Source of the DNA: Sphingomonadales bacterium
Lineage (GTDB): Bacteria > Pseudomonadota > Alphaproteobacteria > Sphingomonadales > Sphingomonadaceae
DNA: 64,000 nt
Assembly: GCA_028868535.1 (NCBI GenBank)
Contig: JAGWUH010000016.1
Location: forward strand, 1-64,000
Direction: 5' to 3'
A model generated the notes under the pieces. It did not search any database. It was not told the origin of the DNA and was given only the letters and a program-made list of their open reading frames with translations. Of this stretch, positions 1-7,470 are shown in pieces (position 1 is the stretch's first letter; every line of letters starts with the position of its first letter). Both the position numbers and the translations under genes were made by a program.

Positions 1-194
1 ATTTTTATTTAATTGGGAGGCTAAAAATATTGCGCATTGCATGCAATCGAATGCAGAAATGGACTTGTATTTGGAACTTGATTCTAATTTCCGCGTGAGT
101 TCGGGAGCCATTTGTTGTGGTTTTGCAGTTGAAGTGGAATCGTTTCCGTGGTTCATTATCCGACACGGTGTCGTGCGAAATATAAGGTGGGGAA
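1..194. other. AT-rich leader region with two short palindromes
   Basis: No gene is supported here. The first 180 bases are clearly richer in A and T than the rest of the window. They hold a perfect 12-bp palindrome ATTGCATGCAAT at 36-47 and a 13-bp inverted repeat CGACACGGTGTCG at 161-173, which lies just upstream of the small gene starting at 195. These look like promoter or operator DNA for that gene, but no -35/-10 pair could be assigned with confidence. Confidence 0.4.
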
Positions 195-458
195 GTGCTC
201 AACTCGATACACGAACTCGGCGACGAGGGCGGGGAGGGACACTTTGTCTCGATGACGCCCTTCGACGATGGTGCGGTCGTCCTGTCTTCCTTCAATCCCG
301 ACGATGGCTCCCGGCAGGACGTCGTGCTGATGAAGGAGCAGTGGCGCAAGGTGATCGAACTGGCGATCGCCGCCTATGGGCGCCAGCACTGTGCGTACAA
401 TTCCGGCCCGGGGCGCTGCAGCGCCGGGCGCAACGCCCTCTGTACGGAACCGTGCTGA
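195..458 (+). CDS. Small hypothetical protein (87 aa)
   Basis: Predicted 87-residue soluble protein starting at a GTG that follows a purine-rich AAGGTGGGGA stretch, a credible ribosome-binding site. The first 65 residues have a normal, fairly acidic composition (for example FVSMTPFDDGAVVLSSFN) and read like real protein, while the last 20 are cysteine-, glycine- and arginine-rich and may be loosely constrained. There is no signal peptide or membrane segment. It converges with the c-di-GMP gene, whose stop lies 24 bases downstream. I do not recognise a family and assign no function. The codon usage and the Shine-Dalgarno favour a real gene over a chance frame. Confidence 0.55.
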   Translation: MLNSIHELGDEGGEGHFVSMTPFDDGAVVLSSFNPDDGSRQDVVLMKEQWRKVIELAIAAYGRQHCAYNSGPGRCSAGRNALCTEPC

Positions 459-481
459 CGCGGGCGCCCGGCTGCCGGTGA

Positions 482-2548
482 TCACGCGGACAGGCGCTGC
501 CTGATGATGGCATCGGCGCTCATCGGCGTGCCGATCAGGAAGCCTTGCATGGCATCGCAGCCGAGCGCCGCCAGCGCGGTCTTCTGTTCCAGCGTCTCCA
601 CCCCCTCGGCGACGACGTCGAAGCCCAGGCTGTGGGCCATCGAGATGATCGCGCGGGCAATCGTGAAATCCCGTTCCGCCCCCGGCAGCCCTGCGGTGAA
701 CGACTTGTCGATCTTGATCCGGCGGATCGGGAGATGCTTGAGGTGGATCAGCGACGCATAGCCGGTGCCGAAATCGTCCAGCGCGACGTGCGCGCCCATC
801 TGGTGCAGGCGTGACAGCACTCCCTCGATCGTCTGGGCCGAACGGTCCAGGACGACGTTCTCGGTGATTTCGAGTTCGACGTCGCCCATCGCCAGGCCGT
901 GCCGGGCGGCCATGCGGCGGACCATCGACGGAAAGCGGGGATCGAGCAACTGTGCCGCGACGGCGTTGATCGCGACCGTGCCGGTTTCCATGCCGGCGGC
1001 GCGCATCCGCGCCACGCCGGCGAAGGCCTTGTCCAGGATCCGCGTGCCCAGCGCCTCGATGAGGCTGGTCTCCTCGGCGATGGCGATGAGATCGGGCGGG
1101 GAAACGCTCTCGCGCCCGGGGTTCCACCGCACCAGCGCCTCGAAACCCACCAGCCGTTCCCCCACGAGGCTGAACTGGGGCTGGAACACGACGTTGATCT
1201 GATCGTCGCGCAGGGCCTGCCGGAGCTTGGCGCCCAGCACTTCGCGGCGCCGCTTGTGGCGGCGCAGCGCGTGGTCGAACAGGGTGCAGTGGTTGCCCCG
1301 TTCCTTCTTGGCCTGGTGCAGCGCAATGTCCGCGCAGCGGGCCAGCCCGTCCGCCGTCCCCGCATCGCGCGGGAAAGTCGCCAGGCCGATCGCCGTCGAG
1401 GGAGTCACGGTGCGGCGGTCGATGCGGACCGGGCTGGATATGGCGCGGGCGAGCCGGTTGCCGAGGCGGCGGACCTTGTCCGGTTCCGCGACGCCATCCA
1501 GGAAGACCGCGAATTCATCGCCGCCGAGGCGGCCGACCAGGTCATCGGGACGGACGACGCCGCGGATCGCTTCCGCCGTCCGCACCAGCAGGGCATCCCC
1601 GGCCCAATGGCCGATGCCGTCGTTCACCGCCTTGAAGCCGTTCAGGTCGATCAACGCCAGCGTCCCGGTGCGGCCGTCCGCGATCCCGGCCATCGCGCGT
1701 TCGAGCTGGGCGATGAACGCGGCCCGGTTCTTCAGGCCGGTGAGCGAGTCCGTTTCCGCCTGATGCAGGAGTTGCCGTTCGATCGTCTTGAGCGGGGAGA
1801 TATCGGTCTGGACCGCCACCAGGCGCCCCGAGCGTGAGCGGCGCTCCTCAGTCTGCACCCACTGGCCGCCCGGAAGCTGCCAGATGGTCGCTTCGCCCGA
1901 GCTGCCGTCCGGCTCGCGGGTGGCCCGGTCGAGATGCTGGTGGCGCTTGTTGCGGAACACCTGCGCGCCGTTGCGGTCGTGCACGACGACGCCGTTGGGC
2001 AGGCTTTCGATGATGTCCTGGAACAGGGTCTGCGCGTCGCGATGCCGGCGCCGCTCGTGGCGCAGCTTTTCCTCGGCGCGCTTGCGGGCGGTGATGTCGG
2101 TGCGCAGCGCGATGAAGCCGACGATCGCCCCGGTGCCATCGTGCGCGCGTCGCGGCGCGATCGTGGTGTCGACCCAGTAGGTGGTGCCGTCCATGGCGCG
2201 ATTGCACAGTTCGCCGCGCCAGACCTGCCCGGCGCGGATCGTCTGCCAGAGATTGCGATAGAGCGCGCGGCTGTGCTCGCCCGACGAGAAGATCCGGTTG
2301 TTCCGGCCGATGACGTCCTCGCGACGGCAGCGGTTCATCCGGCAGAACTGCGAATTCACGTAGGTGATGCGGCCCTCGACGTCGGTGCAGACGATGTCCG
2401 CGACCTGGTCGAGCGCCCACTTGTAGCCGGCGAGGTGGTCGGGGCCGGCGCCGCCCTGCGGCTCCGGATCGACCAGGAGGTTCAGCAGGTCGCGCGAGAC
2501 ATGTTCCTCGGCGCTTTCCTCGCCACCCTGGATCCGGTCTAGGAACAT
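482..2548 (-). CDS. PAS-PAS-GGDEF-EAL c-di-GMP turnover protein
   Basis: Cytosolic 688-residue signalling protein that should make and/or degrade cyclic di-GMP. Order: PAS domain (about 44-155, ending in the typical TDITARKRAEEKL linker), a second, smaller PAS-like domain (about 175-250), GGDEF domain with an intact GGDEF at 342-346, and EAL domain with EAL at 470-472, DDFGTGYASL at 591-600 and AEGVET at 647-652. Both active sites look complete, so either direction of catalysis is possible; which dominates cannot be told. There is no transmembrane segment, so the signal is internal (redox, ligand or oxygen through PAS). The start has GGGAGAAG seven bases upstream. About 170 bp upstream lies the palindrome TACGATATCGTA, which has a near twin upstream of the chemoreceptor gene. 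Confidence 0.93.
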   Translation of the reverse strand: MFLDRIQGGEESAEEHVSRDLLNLLVDPEPQGGAGPDHLAGYKWALDQVADIVCTDVEGRITYVNSQFCRMNRCRREDVIGRNNRIFSSGEHSRALYRNLWQTIRAGQVWRGELCNRAMDGTTYWVDTTIAPRRAHDGTGAIVGFIALRTDITARKRAEEKLRHERRRHRDAQTLFQDIIESLPNGVVVHDRNGAQVFRNKRHQHLDRATREPDGSSGEATIWQLPGGQWVQTEERRSRSGRLVAVQTDISPLKTIERQLLHQAETDSLTGLKNRAAFIAQLERAMAGIADGRTGTLALIDLNGFKAVNDGIGHWAGDALLVRTAEAIRGVVRPDDLVGRLGGDEFAVFLDGVAEPDKVRRLGNRLARAISSPVRIDRRTVTPSTAIGLATFPRDAGTADGLARCADIALHQAKKERGNHCTLFDHALRRHKRRREVLGAKLRQALRDDQINVVFQPQFSLVGERLVGFEALVRWNPGRESVSPPDLIAIAEETSLIEALGTRILDKAFAGVARMRAAGMETGTVAINAVAAQLLDPRFPSMVRRMAARHGLAMGDVELEITENVVLDRSAQTIEGVLSRLHQMGAHVALDDFGTGYASLIHLKHLPIRRIKIDKSFTAGLPGAERDFTIARAIISMAHSLGFDVVAEGVETLEQKTALAALGCDAMQGFLIGTPMSADAIIRQRLSA

Positions 2549-2714
2549 CGACTTCTCCCTGTGCCGGTCGTCCCCCGAGGAGCGATGCCGCCGGCCATCG
2601 TGCGTGTGGTTGTGTTGCGCCGGCTTGCGGCGGAGCCCGTGCCGGGGCCGTGGTTCACGTCGCGTCGGTCATGCCTGCTTCTTCCTGAAAATATCGATTC
2701 CAGTAATTCCGACT

Positions 2715-2726
2715 TACGATATCGTA
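2715..2726. promoter_or_regulatory. Perfect palindrome TACGATATCGTA, candidate operator
   Basis: A 12-bp perfect palindrome sits between the divergent c-di-GMP gene and the Crp/Fnr gene, its centre about 93 bp before the Crp/Fnr start. A related palindrome occurs upstream of the chemoreceptor at 5623-5636. A run of nine T follows at 2739-2747, too far from the palindrome to act as a terminator. I infer a binding site for a dimeric regulator, possibly the neighbouring Crp/Fnr protein. Confidence 0.5.
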
Positions 2727-2813
2727 TGTCCGAGGGGCTTTTTTTTTGTCCTCGCCGGAGGTCAGACAATTTGCGTAATTGCGGCTTCAGACAAACTCGG
2801 CTTAGGTGGCCGC

Positions 2814-3509
2814 ATGAACGACAATTGGCTCCTGGGGGATCTCGCGCCCGAATGTCTGGAGTTCCTGAACGAGCACGTCCACAAGAAGTCGATTGCCGCG
2901 GGCGAGATCCTTTTCGAGGAAGGCGCGCCGGTCCAGAACCTCATATTTCCCATCGACGGCATGGTTTCGGTGCAGTGTTCGACGCAGGACGGCCGCCACG
3001 CGGAAGTCTTCGCGATGGGGCGCGACGGGGCCATCGGCGCGCACTACCTGCTCGGCCTGCGGCGCTTCCCCTGCTATGCGGTGACGGTCATTTCCGGGCG
3101 GGCCATCTGGATTCCGGTCGCCGCCTTCCTCGACGCGATCGAGCGTTTCCCCTGCGTGGTGCCCGCGCTCAATGCCTGCCTGCTCAGGGTGTTCAGCCGC
3201 ATGGCGCAGAACGTCCTGTGCGCCAGTCACCACTCGGCGCCGCAGCGGATCGCCAACTGGATCCTCCATGCGCAGGACCGCGTCGAGCGCGAGAGCTTCG
3301 ATCTCACGCAGCGGGCGCTGTCGGACATTCTCGGCCTGCGATCGGCGACGGTCAGCGAAGCCTATAACCGGCTGCTGTCCGCGGGCGCGATCCAGCATTC
3401 GCGGGGCAACCTGCAAGTCGTCGATCGCGAGGTCCTCCACTCGCTGGCGTGCGAATGCTACGACCAGACCCACCTCGACTGCCTGCGGAAGGTCGGGGCC
3501 GCCCGATAG
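2814..3509 (+). CDS. Crp/Fnr-family transcriptional regulator
   Basis: 231-residue regulator with an N-terminal cyclic-nucleotide-binding-like beta barrel (about 25-110, with the GEILFEEGAPVQNLIFPIDG signature) and a C-terminal winged helix-turn-helix (about 160-195; FDLTQRALSDILGLRSATVS). The recognition helix does not carry the E-T-V-S-R pattern of classical CRP or FNR, so its site need not be TGTGA or TTGAT. There are no N-terminal cysteines of the FNR iron-sulfur type. The start was placed at ATG 2814, which follows TAGGTGG; an in-frame extension to 2604 runs through promoter-like DNA. It is divergent from the GGDEF-EAL gene, and a GC-rich hairpin follows its stop. It may control the adjacent signalling genes. 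Confidence 0.87.
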   Translation: MNDNWLLGDLAPECLEFLNEHVHKKSIAAGEILFEEGAPVQNLIFPIDGMVSVQCSTQDGRHAEVFAMGRDGAIGAHYLLGLRRFPCYAVTVISGRAIWIPVAAFLDAIERFPCVVPALNACLLRVFSRMAQNVLCASHHSAPQRIANWILHAQDRVERESFDLTQRALSDILGLRSATVSEAYNRLLSAGAIQHSRGNLQVVDREVLHSLACECYDQTHLDCLRKVGAAR

Positions 3510-3511
3510 CG

Positions 3512-3536
3512 CCCGCCGGTGCCCGGGGCCGGCGGG
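3512..3536. terminator. GC hairpin after Crp/Fnr gene
   Basis: Inverted repeat with arms CCCGCCGG and CCGGCGGG separated by nine bases, directly after the Crp/Fnr stop and before a convergent gene. It has no T run, so it is either a weak bidirectional terminator or an mRNA end-stabilising hairpin. Confidence 0.4.
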
Positions 3537-3556
3537 GGTGTCCGGGCCGGGGCGCT

Positions 3557-3991
3557 TCATCCCGCCACCCACGTGCGGACCAGCCGCGCCAGCCACTGCC
3601 CGAGCGACGGCCGGGCGGCGGTCGCCGGGCCGGGTGAAGGCTGGCTGCGCGCGAAGACGTGGCGCAGGAACAGGGCGCCCCGCTCGGTCAGGACATAGTC
3701 GTTTTCGAGCAGGGCGCCCTTGCCGGCGATCAGCTCGTTGTCGCGCAGGATCTTCAGCCAGCGGTTGGTTACGGCCGGCGAGTAGCCGAGGAACGGGACC
3801 GATTTCTCGATCCGGATGCCATCCTGCTTGCAGCTGATCGCCAGGAATATTTCCCAGCCGGCGTGGGAGAACAGGCCGAACCCGAAGATCTTGTCGCGGG
3901 TGCGGTACAGGGCGAGAAGGTCTTCCGAGGCGGTGGCGAGGCCGTCCGGGCGGTTGCTTGCGGCCTTCGATGCGGTTGTCGAGCGAGCCAT
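3557..3991 (-). CDS. MarR-like winged-helix DNA-binding protein
   Basis: 144-residue protein whose central part (LLALYRTRDKIF, then VTNRWLKILRDNELIAGKG and DYVLTERG) has the pattern of a winged-helix domain of MarR-like build: helix, recognition helix near VTNRWLKIL, and a wing leading into LTERG. The C-terminal 35 residues are a basic tail. The start ATG at 3991 has GGAGACAG just upstream; an earlier in-frame ATG touching the chemoreceptor stop lacks this. It lies 21 bases behind the chemoreceptor gene and is probably co-transcribed with it, so it may act in the same signalling unit. The ligand and target are unknown. Confidence 0.8.
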   Translation of the reverse strand: MARSTTASKAASNRPDGLATASEDLLALYRTRDKIFGFGLFSHAGWEIFLAISCKQDGIRIEKSVPFLGYSPAVTNRWLKILRDNELIAGKGALLENDYVLTERGALFLRHVFARSQPSPGPATAARPSLGQWLARLVRTWVAG

Positions 3992-4012
3992 GTCTGTCTC
4001 CAAGCCTGGCAA

Positions 4013-5467
4013 TCAGCCCACCGAGCGGAGCTTGCGCTTGGCGTCGGCCGGCGCCGGGGCGGCGGCGGCGTCGCCGATGCTGAAGCTGCGCACCGTCCCG
4101 GTGAGCTGCGCCGCCTGTTCGGCGAGGCTGCGGGCCGCCGCGTTGCATTGCTCCGCCATCGCGGCGTTCTGCTGGGTCATGCGGTCCATGTCGGAAACGG
4201 CGATGTTGATCTGGTCGAGGCTGACCGACTGGTCGCGCGCGGACTGGGCGATTTCCTCGACCACGGCGCGCAGCTGGGCGACGCTGCCGTTGATGTCGGC
4301 CAGCGCGCGGCCGGACTGGTCGACCAGCTCGACGCCGGACTTCACTTCGGCGACGCTGCCGGTGATCAGGCCCTTGATGTCGCTGGCGGCTTCGGCACTG
4401 CGCTGGGCGAGCGCGCGCACCTCGCTCGCCACGACCGCGAAGCCCTTGCCGGCCTCGCCGGCGCGGGCCGCCTCGACCCCGGCATTGAGCGCGAGCAGGT
4501 TGGTCTGGAAGGCGATGCCGTCGATCAGTTCGATGATCTGTTCGACCTGCTTCGAGAAGCTGGCGATGCGGGTCATCGATTCCATGGCGGTCTTGACGAT
4601 CTCGCCGCCGTGGATCGCTTCCTGGTTCACCTGGATGATGGCTTCGCGGGCGGAATTCGCGCCGGTGGCGGAGGTGCGCACCTTCGAGGTCAGTTCGCTG
4701 ATCGAGGCCGAGGTTTCCTCGAGGTTGGCGGCCTGGCGTTCGGTCCTGCGGGCGAGGTCCTCGGAAGCGGAGCGGATCTCGTTGGATGCGTCGCCGATGG
4801 CGCTCACGCTTTCCGAAACGATGCCGAGCGCGTCGCAGAGCGAGGTCATCGCCGCGTTGAAGTCCTGTTCCACCCGCGCGTATTCGCTGGGCAGGCCGTT
4901 GGCGCGCCGGGTCAGGTCACGCTCGGCGACCGCCGCCAGCGCGGTGCCGAGCTGGTCGCGGACGATGCCGCGCAGCTTCTCCTCGGAGTCGGTGAAGTAG
5001 CCGGCGAGCCCGAGGTCGATGTCGAGCAGCGCCACCTTGACCAGCGTGGCGATGTTGGCGGCGCGGCGGCGGCGGCCGGGCAGCCAGCCGAGCGGGCCGC
5101 CCGCGACCATGCGTTCGATCAGCTGTTCGAGAACGGAAACGTAGCCACCTATGTACCATTTCGGTTCCAGGCCGATGCGGGCGTGGACCTGGCCGATGTG
5201 AATGGCGCGATTGACGTAGGCGTCGTTGATCCCCTCGGAAAAGACGCCGAGCCAGTGGTCGCGCTGGGCTTTGCTGGCGTGCTGGACCATGCCGTCGCTC
5301 TTGAAGAAGTGCGCGGTCTTGGCGGTGGCGGAAATCTTCTTGTAGAATTTCGAAAGTATGTCGTCGATGGATTGGCTGAGCAATCGGTGCAGATCGGGGA
5401 AATTCCGCTTGTCCACGTGCTTGAGGTTGTAGAAATCCTGTCTATCCGCTATCTCTTCGTTGGTCAT
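4013..5467 (-). CDS. Globin-coupled methyl-accepting chemotaxis protein
   Basis: Soluble 484-residue chemoreceptor. The N-terminal 1-170 matches the protoglobin/globin-coupled-sensor fold of HemAT-like aerotaxis receptors: the signature around residues 95-108 ([16 protein letters not shown]) places the likely proximal haem histidine at His95. A HAMP-like connector follows, then a coiled-coil methyl-accepting domain (about 210-440) with the conserved hairpin tip [20 protein letters not shown]. No membrane segments are present, so it should sense oxygen or another haem ligand in the cytoplasm. No CheA, CheR or CheB gene is seen here; a CheW gene lies 11 kb away. The start at 5467 has GGGAG five bases upstream; the longer frame to 5479 does not. 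Confidence 0.93.
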   Translation of the reverse strand: MTNEEIADRQDFYNLKHVDKRNFPDLHRLLSQSIDDILSKFYKKISATAKTAHFFKSDGMVQHASKAQRDHWLGVFSEGINDAYVNRAIHIGQVHARIGLEPKWYIGGYVSVLEQLIERMVAGGPLGWLPGRRRRAANIATLVKVALLDIDLGLAGYFTDSEEKLRGIVRDQLGTALAAVAERDLTRRANGLPSEYARVEQDFNAAMTSLCDALGIVSESVSAIGDASNEIRSASEDLARRTERQAANLEETSASISELTSKVRTSATGANSAREAIIQVNQEAIHGGEIVKTAMESMTRIASFSKQVEQIIELIDGIAFQTNLLALNAGVEAARAGEAGKGFAVVASEVRALAQRSAEAASDIKGLITGSVAEVKSGVELVDQSGRALADINGSVAQLRAVVEEIAQSARDQSVSLDQINIAVSDMDRMTQQNAAMAEQCNAAARSLAEQAAQLTGTVRSFSIGDAAAAPAPADAKRKLRSVG

Positions 5468-5622
5468 AAAAACTCCCATTCTTATTATTATTCTCTGTCA
5501 TTCTGGATTCCGGAAGAATTCAGCGAGACGGTTGGCGCGGGCCGGCACGCCGGTCGGGCGAGGGGGATCGCGTCGATCCATCTGGTCCTTCAAACTCGAT
5601 GTTCATTCGTGAACTTTTGAAC

Positions 5623-5636
5623 TTACGGTACCGTAA
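5623..5636. promoter_or_regulatory. Perfect palindrome TTACGGTACCGTAA, candidate operator
   Basis: A 14-bp perfect palindrome about 160 bp upstream of the chemoreceptor start. It shares the pattern TTACGrTAyCGTAw with the palindrome at 2714-2727 upstream of the GGDEF-EAL gene. A second small inverted repeat (GTTCA-N4-TGAAC) ends nine bases before it. Two copies upstream of two signalling genes suggest one shared regulator. Confidence 0.55.
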
Positions 5637-5803
5637 TGAACGAGTTTGATGAGATTGCGGCTAAAATGGAAATACGCAATCTGCCGCATGAAACCCTGGC
5701 GCCTCGTGGCGGCGCGGGAGCACGGGCCGTTCCGTCCAGGCCAGGCCGCGTGCGGATTCCCGGTTCGCCGCGTCTTTCCGGGTCGCTACGTTTGAAAGAA
5801 GCG

Positions 5804-5845
5804 CTAGAGTCGATACCATTCAGATTGAATCGGTATCGACCCTAG
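5804..5845. repeat. Long nested inverted repeat (dispersed-repeat type)
   Basis: The arms CTAGAGTCGATACC and GGTATCGACCCTAG pair with one mismatch, and an inner pair ATTCA/TGAAT closes on a 3-base loop with a single bulged C, giving a stem of about 19 bp. The CTAGA ends and the GATTGAAT core resemble small palindromic intergenic repeats that I recall from sphingomonad genomes; I cannot search for other copies here. A T-rich stretch follows, so it may also end transcription. Confidence 0.6.
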
Positions 5846-5861
5846 ATTCTTTTGTTTTTTC

Positions 5862-5904
5862 GTGATTTCCGAGCCGTGAAATGTTCTATTTCACTTGAAA
5901 TCAC
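5862..5904. repeat. Second nested inverted repeat
   Basis: The outer arms GTGATTTC and GAAATCAC enclose an inner perfect hairpin GTGAAAT-GTTCT-ATTTCAC. It lies 16 bases after the previous repeat and right at the stop codon of the LD-carboxypeptidase gene. It probably forms one composite repeat with 5804-5845 and could serve as that gene's terminator. Confidence 0.55.
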
Positions 5905-5905
5905 T

Positions 5906-6964
5906 CTAGCGGACGATCGGATGCAGAAGGCGGATGGTGCCGGCGTCCGCGTCCATCTCCACTTCGGCGCCGACCGGCAGGCTGAGCTGGTTGCTGACGT
6001 GGCCGAAGTTCGCCCCCGAGAAGCTGGGGACGCGAAGCCGCGACAGGTACTGGTCGAGAACCTGCGGCAGCGTGAATCCGGCATAGCCGGGGTAAGGGCT
6101 GGTGCAGCGCGTGCACTGCCCGAAGACCACGCCCGCAACCCGGTCGAGCACCCCGGCGAGCGCGAGCTGGTTCAGCATCCGGTCGATCTGGTACTCGGCC
6201 TCCCCGACGTCCTCGAGGAACAGGATCGCCCCGCGGAAGTCGGGAAGCCAGGGCGTGCCCATCAGCGTCGCGAGGACGGTGAGGTTGCCGCCGAGCAGGC
6301 GGCCGCGGGCCTTGCCGGCGCGGATCGTGGTGGTGCGCCAGCGGTCCGCAGCGGCGTCCTGGCCGGGGTTTTGGCCGGGGGGTTGGCCGGGGTCGGGGCC
6401 ATCCCGGCCCAGCAGCGGCGTCTCGCCGGTGAAGGCCAGGCGCCAGAAGCTGTCCCAGCTCACCGCCTCCCAGCGATTGCCGACGTTCGGTGCGTGGATC
6501 GAGGGAAACCCCGCCTTCGCGGCGATGGCGAGGTGCAGCGCGGTGGTGTCGCTGGACCCGACCAGCAGCTTGGGGTGCCGGCGCACCACGTTCCAGTCGA
6601 TCAGCGGCAGCAGCCGGGCGCTGCCCCAGCCGCCGCGGATGACGAAGATGGCCCGGACTTCGGGATCGGCGAACAGGGCGTTGATGTCCGCCGCGCGATC
6701 CCGGTCGGTGCCCGACAGGTAGCCGTAGCGATCGGCGACGTGCCGGCCGGTGACCGGCACCAGCCCCATGCCCCGGACCGTTTGCTGCGCCGCTTCGAGG
6801 TGGTGCGGCTCGTCATCGGAGCTCGCCGGCGCGATCAGGCCGACGCGGTCGCCGAGGCTGAGCCGCGCCGGCCGCGTCGCGGAGCCGGGCCACGCGGCGG
6901 CGGGCAGCGCGGGCGCCGCCAGCAGCCCGCCGATTCCGCCGATGACCGTGCGCCTGCCGAACAT
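5906..6964 (-). CDS. LD-carboxypeptidase (peptidase S66, LdcA-like)
   Basis: 352-residue exported peptidase of the S66 family, which removes the terminal D-alanine from tetrapeptides of recycled peptidoglycan. The N-terminus has a twin-arginine-like start (GRRTVIGGIGG) and a hydrophobic signal, suggesting Tat or Sec export, unlike the cytoplasmic E. coli enzyme. The catalytic triad can be placed at Ser138 (GSSDTTALH), Glu251 (LFLEDVGE) and His322 (FGHVSNQLSLP). RGGWG at 110-114 is the usual RGGYG motif. A proline-glycine-glutamine repeat (three copies of xPGQ, about residues 191-202) is inserted between the two domains and comes from a 12-bp tandem repeat. It is the last gene before the repeat region. 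Confidence 0.92.
   Translation of the reverse strand: MFGRRTVIGGIGGLLAAPALPAAAWPGSATRPARLSLGDRVGLIAPASSDDEPHHLEAAQQTVRGMGLVPVTGRHVADRYGYLSGTDRDRAADINALFADPEVRAIFVIRGGWGSARLLPLIDWNVVRRHPKLLVGSSDTTALHLAIAAKAGFPSIHAPNVGNRWEAVSWDSFWRLAFTGETPLLGRDGPDPGQPPGQNPGQDAAADRWRTTTIRAGKARGRLLGGNLTVLATLMGTPWLPDFRGAILFLEDVGEAEYQIDRMLNQLALAGVLDRVAGVVFGQCTRCTSPYPGYAGFTLPQVLDQYLSRLRVPSFSGANFGHVSNQLSLPVGAEVEMDADAGTIRLLHPIVR
6361..6392. repeat. 12-bp tandem repeat inside the LD-carboxypeptidase gene
   Basis: GGCCGGGG recurs three times with a 12-base period (6361, 6373, 6385). It encodes three xPGQ units in the interdomain linker and keeps the reading frame, so copy number could vary without breaking the protein. 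Confidence 0.7.
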
Positions 6965-7028
6965 GGCGGGACCATAGCGGCCCCGTCGGCCGGCGCACGG
7001 GAAAAACCGTCCCCGCGCGCGGGGCGCC

Positions 7029-7289
7029 TTACGCCGCCAGCGGCAGCGGCGCGGAATGCTGCCAGGCGTGGCCCGATTCGAAGAACAGCACCTCGTCCCG
7101 GGACAGCGGGATCACCTGCCGGGGGGCAAGGGCGAAACGCTCACCCGCGCGGATCAGCCAGAGCTGGTGGTCGGCGGGACGCCGCGCCCGGGCGAGCAGG
7201 GCGGTGGCGTCGATCGACCCGGCATCGATGGCGAGCAGTTGGCCATCGACATCGACGATGTGGTTCAGTCCGATATCCCAGTAAGCCAT
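7029..7289 (-). CDS. Ubiquitin-like (multiubiquitin-type) single-domain protein
   Basis: 86-residue protein. The pattern (HIVDVDGQLLAID, DATALLARA, then DHQLWLIRAG and a final VIPLSRDEVLFFESG) resembles the beta-grasp domain known as multiubiquitin: a beta hairpin, a helix, the QLWL strand and the L-x-x-x-x-V-x-F-F end. Here there is a single copy, with no diglycine tail and no E1, E2 or JAB-like gene nearby, so conjugation is not supported. The start ATG at 7289 follows GGAG; the longer frame has no better site. It is divergent from the WYL regulator with almost no spacer, so the two may share control. The family call is by eye and moderately sure. Confidence 0.6.
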   Translation of the reverse strand: MAYWDIGLNHIVDVDGQLLAIDAGSIDATALLARARRPADHQLWLIRAGERFALAPRQVIPLSRDEVLFFESGHAWQHSAPLPLAA

Positions 7290-7470
7290 GGACGGTACTC
7301 CGTGTTGCGATGGAGGCACTATCGCGCCCGGCCGTGTCAAAACCTGTCACCCCGTTCGCGAGGGCGGCGCCGTCGTCCGGTCGGGGGCCGTCCGGCCGCC
7401 ACGGCATGGACTTGGCGCCAGCTTCGGCTATGCCCGGTCGGGACGTCAAAAGCTGTCATGGAGAAGTGCG

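Larger units (their letters stand above)
5468..5905. other. Gene-free regulatory and repeat region
   Basis: No convincing gene lies between the chemoreceptor start and the LD-carboxypeptidase stop. The left half is the chemoreceptor promoter region with an inverted repeat GTTCA-TTCG-TGAAC at 5601-5614 and the palindrome at 5623-5636. The right half holds two large inverted repeats (5804-5845 and 5862-5904). A 69-codon open frame beginning at 5638 runs straight through the first of these repeats and was not accepted. Confidence 0.7.

Noticed and set aside
2735..2750. Run of nine T as an intrinsic terminator or phase-variable tract
   Set aside because: No stem lies directly before it, and it is in promoter DNA outside the chosen coding region, so slippage would not alter a protein.
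5638..5845. 69-codon open frame starting two bases after the palindrome at 5623-5636
   Set aside because: It has no ribosome-binding site and reads through the inverted repeat at 5804-5845; the start overlaps presumed operator DNA.
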